DNA of 64,000 nucleotides, from positions 45,489,448 to 45,553,447 of the forward strand of contig NC_087069.1 in the NCBI RefSeq assembly GCF_963678635.1, read 5' to 3'. The first letter of the stretch is position 1. Each line of letters begins with the position of its first letter. The DNA comes from Symsagittifera roscoffensis (taxonomy: Eukaryota; Xenacoelomorpha; Acoela; Convolutidae). Under the pieces are notes generated by a model that was given only the letters and a program-made list of their open reading frames with translations, searched no databases and was not told the origin of the DNA. Position numbers and translations under genes: made by a program. Below, piece by piece: positions 59,301 through 64,000 of the stretch.

Positions 59301-62300
59301 AGTCGAAACAAACAAAAGATTGCCGGAGAAAGTCGAAACATACAAAAGATTGCCGGAGAAAGTCGAAACATACAAAAGATTGCCGGAGAAAGTCGAAACA
59401 TACAAAAGATTGCCGGAGAAAGTCGAAACATACAAAAGATTGCCGGAGAATGTCGAAACATACAAAGGATTGCCGGAGAAAGTCGAAACATGCAAAAGAT
59501 TGCCGGAGAAAGTCGAAACATTCAAAAGATTGCCGGAGAAAGTCGAAACATACAAAAAATTGCCGGAGAAAGTCGAAACATACAAAAGATTGCCGGAGAA
59601 AGTCGAAACATACAAAAGATTGCCGGAGAAAGTCGAAACATACAAAAGATTGCCGGAGAAAGTCGAAACATACAAAAGATTGCCGGAGAAAGTCGAAACA
59701 TACAAAAGATTGCCGGAGAAAGTCGAAACATACAAAAGATTGCGGGAGAAAGTCGAAACTTACAAAAGATTGCCGGAGAAAGTCGAAACATACAAAAGAT
59801 TGCAGGAGAAAGTCGAAACATACAAAAGATTACCGGAGAAAGTCGAAACATACAAAAGATTGCCGGAGAAAGTCGAAACATACAAAAGATTGCCGGAGAA
59901 AGTCGAAACATGCAAAAGATTGCCGGAGAAAGTCGAAACATACAAAAGATTGCCGGAGAAAGTCGAAACATACAAAAGATTGCCGGAGAAAGTCGAAACA
60001 TACAAAAGATTGCCGGAGAAAGTCGAAACATACAAAGGATTGCCGGAGAAAGTCGAAACATGCAAAAGATTGCCGGAGAAAGTCGAAACATTCAAAAGAT
60101 TGCCGGAGAAAGTCGAAACACACAAAAAATTGCCGGAGAAAGTCGAAACATACAAAAGATTGCCGGAGAAAGTCGAAACATACAAAAGATTGCCGGAGAA
60201 AGTCGAAACATACAAAAGATTGCCGGAGAAAGTCGAAACATACAAAAGATTGCCGGAGAAAGTCGAAACATACAAAAGATTGCCGGAGAAAGTCGAAACA
60301 TACAAAGGATTGCCGGAGAAAGTCGAAACATGCAAAAGATTGCCGGAGAAAGTCGAAACATTCAAAAGATTGCCGGAGAAAGTCGAAACACACAAAAAAT
60401 TGCCGGAGAAAGTCGAAACATACAAAAGATTGCCGGAGAAAGTCGAAACATACAAAAGATTGCCGGAGAAAGTCGAAACATACAAAAGATTGCCGGAGAA
60501 AGTCGAAACATACAAAAGATTGCCGGAGAAAGTCGAAACATACAAAAGATTACCGGAGAAAGTCGAAACATACAAAAGATTGCGGGAGAAAGTCGAAACA
60601 TACAAAAGATTGCCGGAGAAAGTCGAAACATACAAAAGATTGCAGGAGAAAGTCGAAACATACAAAAGATTACCGGAGAAAGTCGAAACATACAAAAGAT
60701 TGCCGGAGAAAGTCGAAACATACAAAAGATTGCCGGAGAAAGTCGAAACATGCAAAAGATTGCCGGAAAAAGTCGAAACATTCAAAAGATTGCCGGAGAA
60801 AGTCGAAACATACAAAAAATTGCCGGAGAAAGTCGAAACATACAAAAGATTGCCGGAGAAAGTCGAAACATACAGAAAATTGCCGCAGAAAGTCGAAACA
60901 TACAAAAGATTGCCGGAGAAAGTCGAAACATACAAAGGATTGTCGGAGAAAGTCGAAACATGCAAAAGATTGCCGGAGAAAGTCGAAACATTCGAAAGAT
61001 TGCCGGAGAAAGTCGAAACATACAAAAAATTGCCGGAGAAAGTCGAAACATACAAAAGATTGCCGGAGAAAGTCGAAACATACAAAAGATTGCCGGAGAA
61101 AGTCGAAACATACAAAAGATTGCCGGAGAAAGTCGAAACATACAAAAGATTGCCGGAGAAAGTCGAAACATACAAAAAATTGCCGGAGAAAGTCGAAACA
61201 TACAAAAGATTGCCGGAGAAAGTCGAAACATACAAAAGATTGCCGGAGAAAGTCGAAACATACAAAAGATTGCCGGAGAAAGTCGAAACATACAAAAGAT
61301 TGCCGGAGAAAGTCGAAACATACAAATGATTGCCGGAGAAAGTCGAAACATACAAAAGATTGCCGGAGAAAGTCGAAACATACAAAAGATTGCCGGAGAA
61401 AGTCGAAACATACAAAAGATTGCCGGAGAAAGTCGAAACATACAAAAGATTGCCGGAGAAAGTCGAAACATACAAAAGATTGCGGGAGAAAGTCGAAACA
61501 TACAAAAGATTGCCGGAGAAAATCGAAACATACAAAAGATTGCAGGAGAAAGTCGAAACATACAAAAGATTGCCGGAGAAAGTCGAAACATACAAAAGAT
61601 TGCCGGAGAAAGTCGAAACATACAAAAGATTGCCGGAGAAAGTCGAAACATACAAAGGATTGCCGGAGAAAGTCGAAACATGCAAAAGATTGCCGGAGAA
61701 AGTCGAAACATTCAAAAGATTGCCGGAGAAAGTCGAAACATACAAAAGATTGCCGGAGAAAGTCGAAACAAACAAAAGATTGCCGGAGAAAGTCGAAACA
61801 TACAAAAGATTGCCGGAGAAAGTCGAAACATACAAAAGATTGCCGGAGAAAGTCGAAACATACAAAAGATTGCCGGAGAAAGTCGAAACATACAAAAGAT
61901 TGCCGGAGAAAGTCGAAACATACAAAAGATTGCCGGAGAAAGTCGAAACATACAAAAGATTGCCGGAGAAAGTCGAAACATACAAAAGATTGCAGGAGAA
62001 AGTCGAAACATACAAAAGATTACCGGAGAAAGTCGAAACATACAAAAGATTGCCGGAGAAAGTCGAAACATACAAAAGATTGCCGGAGAAAGTCGAAACA
62101 TACAAAAGATTGCCGGAGAAAGTCGAAACATACAAAGGATTGCCGGAGAAAGTCGAAACATGCAAAAGATTGCCGGAGAAAGTCGAAACATTCAAAAGAT
62201 TGCCGGAGAAAGTCGAAACATACAAAAGATTGCCGGAGAAAGTCGAAACAAACAAAAGATTGCCGGAGAAAGTCGAAACATACAAAAGATTGCCGGAGAA

Positions 62301-64000
62301 AGTCGAAACAAACAAAAGATTGCCGGAGAAAGTCGAAACATACAAAAGATTGCCGGAGAAAGTCGAAACATACAAAAGATTGCCGGAGAAAGTCGAAACA
62401 TACAAAAGATTGCCGGAGAAAGTCGAAACATACAAAACATTGCCGGAGAAAGTCGAAACATACAAAGGATTGCCGGAGAAAGTCGAAACATGCAAAAGAT
62501 TGCCGGAGAAAGTCGAAACATTCAAAAGATTGCCGGAGAAAGTCGAAACATACAAAAAGTTGCCGGAGAAAGTCGAAACATACAAAAGATTGCCGGAGAA
62601 AGTCGAAACATACAAAAGATTGCCGGAGAAAGTCGAAACATACAAAAGATTGCCGGAGAAAGTCGAAACATACAAAAGATTGCCGGAGAAAGTCGAAACA
62701 TACAAAAGATTGCCGGAGAAAGTCGAAACATACAAAAGATTGCCGGAGAAAGTCGAAACATACAAAGGATTGCCGGAGAAAGTCGAAACATGCAAAAGAT
62801 TGCCGGAGAAAGTCGAAACATTCAAAAGATTGCCGGAGAAAGTCGAAACATACAAAAGATTGCCGGAGAAAGTCGAAACAAACAAAAGATTGCCGGAGAA
62901 AGTCGAAACATACAAAAGATTGCCGGAGAAAGTCGAAACATACAAAAGATTGCCGGAGAAAGTCGAAACAGACAAAAGATTGCCGGAGAAAGTCGAAACA
63001 TACAAAGGATTGCCGGAGAAAGTCGAAACATGCAAAAGATTGCCGGAGAAAGTCGAAACATTCAAAAAATTGCCGGAGAAAGTCGAAACATACAAAAGAT
63101 TGCCGGAGAAAGTCGAAACAAACAAAAGATTGCCGGAGAAAGTCGAAACATACAAAAGATTGCCGGAGAAAGTCGAAACATACAAAAGATTGCCGGAGAA
63201 AGTCGAAACATACAAAAGATTGCCGGAGAAAGTCGAAACATACAAAAGATTGCCGGAGAAAGTCGAAACATACAAAAGATTGCCGGAGAAAGTCGAAACA
63301 TACAAAAGATTGCCGGAGAAAGTCGAAACATACAAAAGATTGCAGGAGAAAGTCGAAACATACAAAAGATTACCGGAGAAAGTCGAAACATACAAAAGAT
63401 TGCCGGAGAAAGTCGAAACATACAAAAGATTGCCGGAGAAAGTCGAAACATACAAAAGATTGCCGGAGAAAGTCGAAACATACAAAGGATTGCCGGAGAA
63501 AGTCGAAACATGCAAAAGATTGCCGGAGAAAGTCGAAACATTCAAAAGATTGCCGGAGAAAGTCGAAACATACAAAAGATTGCCGGAGAAAGTCGAAACA
63601 AACAAAAGATTGCCGGAGAAAGTCGAAACATACAAAAGATTGCCGGAGAAAGTCGAAACATACAAAAGATTGCCGGAGAAAGTCGAAACATACAAAAGAT
63701 TGCCGGAGAAAGTCGAAACATACAAAAGATTGCCGGAGAAAGTCGAAACATACAAAAGATTGCCGGAGAAAGTCGAAACATACAAAAGATTGCCGGAGAA
63801 AGTCGAAACATACAAAGGATTGCCGGAGAAAGTCGAAACATGCAAAAGATTGCCGGAGAAAGTCGAAACATTCAAAAGATTGCCGGAGAAAGTCGAAACA
63901 TACAAAAAGTTGCCGGAGAAAGTCGAAACATACAAAAGATTGCCGGAGAAAGTCGAAACATACAAAAGATTGCCGGAGAAAGTCGAAACATACAAAAGAT

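Larger units (their letters stand above)
36906..64000. repeat. 27-kb satellite array, 30-bp unit, about 900 copies
   Basis: A representative unit is 37921-37950; its core is GAAAGTCGAAACATAC, followed by AAAAGATTGCCGGA. GC is 12 of 30, two CpG per unit, strongly purine-rich on the plus strand. Period 30 is kept almost throughout; I saw only about nine indels that depart from it (near 38135, 45641, 46663, 50176, 51570, 52561, 54752, 56718 and 57633). The unit lacks stops in all six frames, giving decapeptides such as YKRLPEKVET, NIQKIAGESR and KHTKDCRRKS on the plus strand and MFRLSPAIFC, CFDFLRQSFV and YVSTFSGNLL on the minus strand. Open frames up to 4772 codons (37460-51778) result automatically and are not called as genes. 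The array runs off the window end, so its full size is unknown. Confidence 0.97.

Noticed and set aside
36906-64000. CRISPR-like array
   Set aside because: Units are contiguous with no unique spacers, and the context is an animal genome.

Overview
This is AT-rich DNA from a multicellular animal, probably an invertebrate. It has intron-containing genes with canonical GT/AG splice sites, a Cys-loop receptor gene, a GPI-anchored Ly6/uPAR-type gene, Tc1/mariner- and hAT-like DNA transposon remnants and decayed LTR-retroelement traces. A pelagic tunicate or a similar small invertebrate is possible, but the sequence does not settle it. Two N-runs of exactly 200 bases (5290-5489 and 30358-30557) look like fixed-size scaffolding gaps. 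Order and orientation across them should therefore not be taken for granted.

Layout. From 1 to 3.5 kb the DNA is intergenic and holds one copy of a diverged interspersed repeat. From 3.55 to 5.26 kb lie three consecutive exons of a nicotinic-receptor-like Cys-loop channel (signal peptide, ligand-binding domain, Cys-loop); the gene then runs into the first gap. From 5.49 to 5.96 kb (minus strand) and 30.83 to 31.19 kb (plus strand), each bordering a gap, are two closely related fragments of a protein whose repeats resemble the DUF7477 type. At 8.39-8.93 kb (minus) is a caspase-like domain with a His/Cys dyad. From about 11.3 to 16.3 kb is a very decayed tract that may be an LTR retroelement fossil.

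From 20.08 to 25.43 kb (minus) a complete four-exon gene encodes a 129-residue secreted, GPI-anchored Ly6/uPAR (three-finger) protein. It was assembled here from splice sites and compatible phases. Its introns hold a hAT-like MITE, a second copy of the interspersed repeat, a Tc1-like fold-back element and a dead Tc1/mariner transposase. A pair of TIR elements with CCCGGGTTGACC ends lies at 7.6 and 26.0 kb, the second just upstream of the Ly6/uPAR gene. Several small tandem duplications follow (27.5, 28.3 and 31.7 kb).

The last 27 kb (36.9 kb to the window end) is one uninterrupted satellite array of about 900 copies of a 30-bp unit. The unit has no stop codon in any of the six frames, so very long open frames on both strands are by-products. 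Variant monomers form a higher-order repeat (29 monomers, about 870 bp, in its clearest copies) and there are larger duplications of about 0.99 and 2.2 kb. A short tract of older, longer-period units sharing the satellite core (36.49-36.90 kb) lies at the array edge and looks like its ancestor.

Functional link. Ly6/uPAR proteins such as lynx1 are known modulators of nicotinic receptors, so the channel and the Ly6/uPAR gene are a plausible but unproven pair. The remaining sequence is intergenic or intronic AT-rich DNA without recognisable genes. No tRNA, rRNA or CRISPR array was seen.
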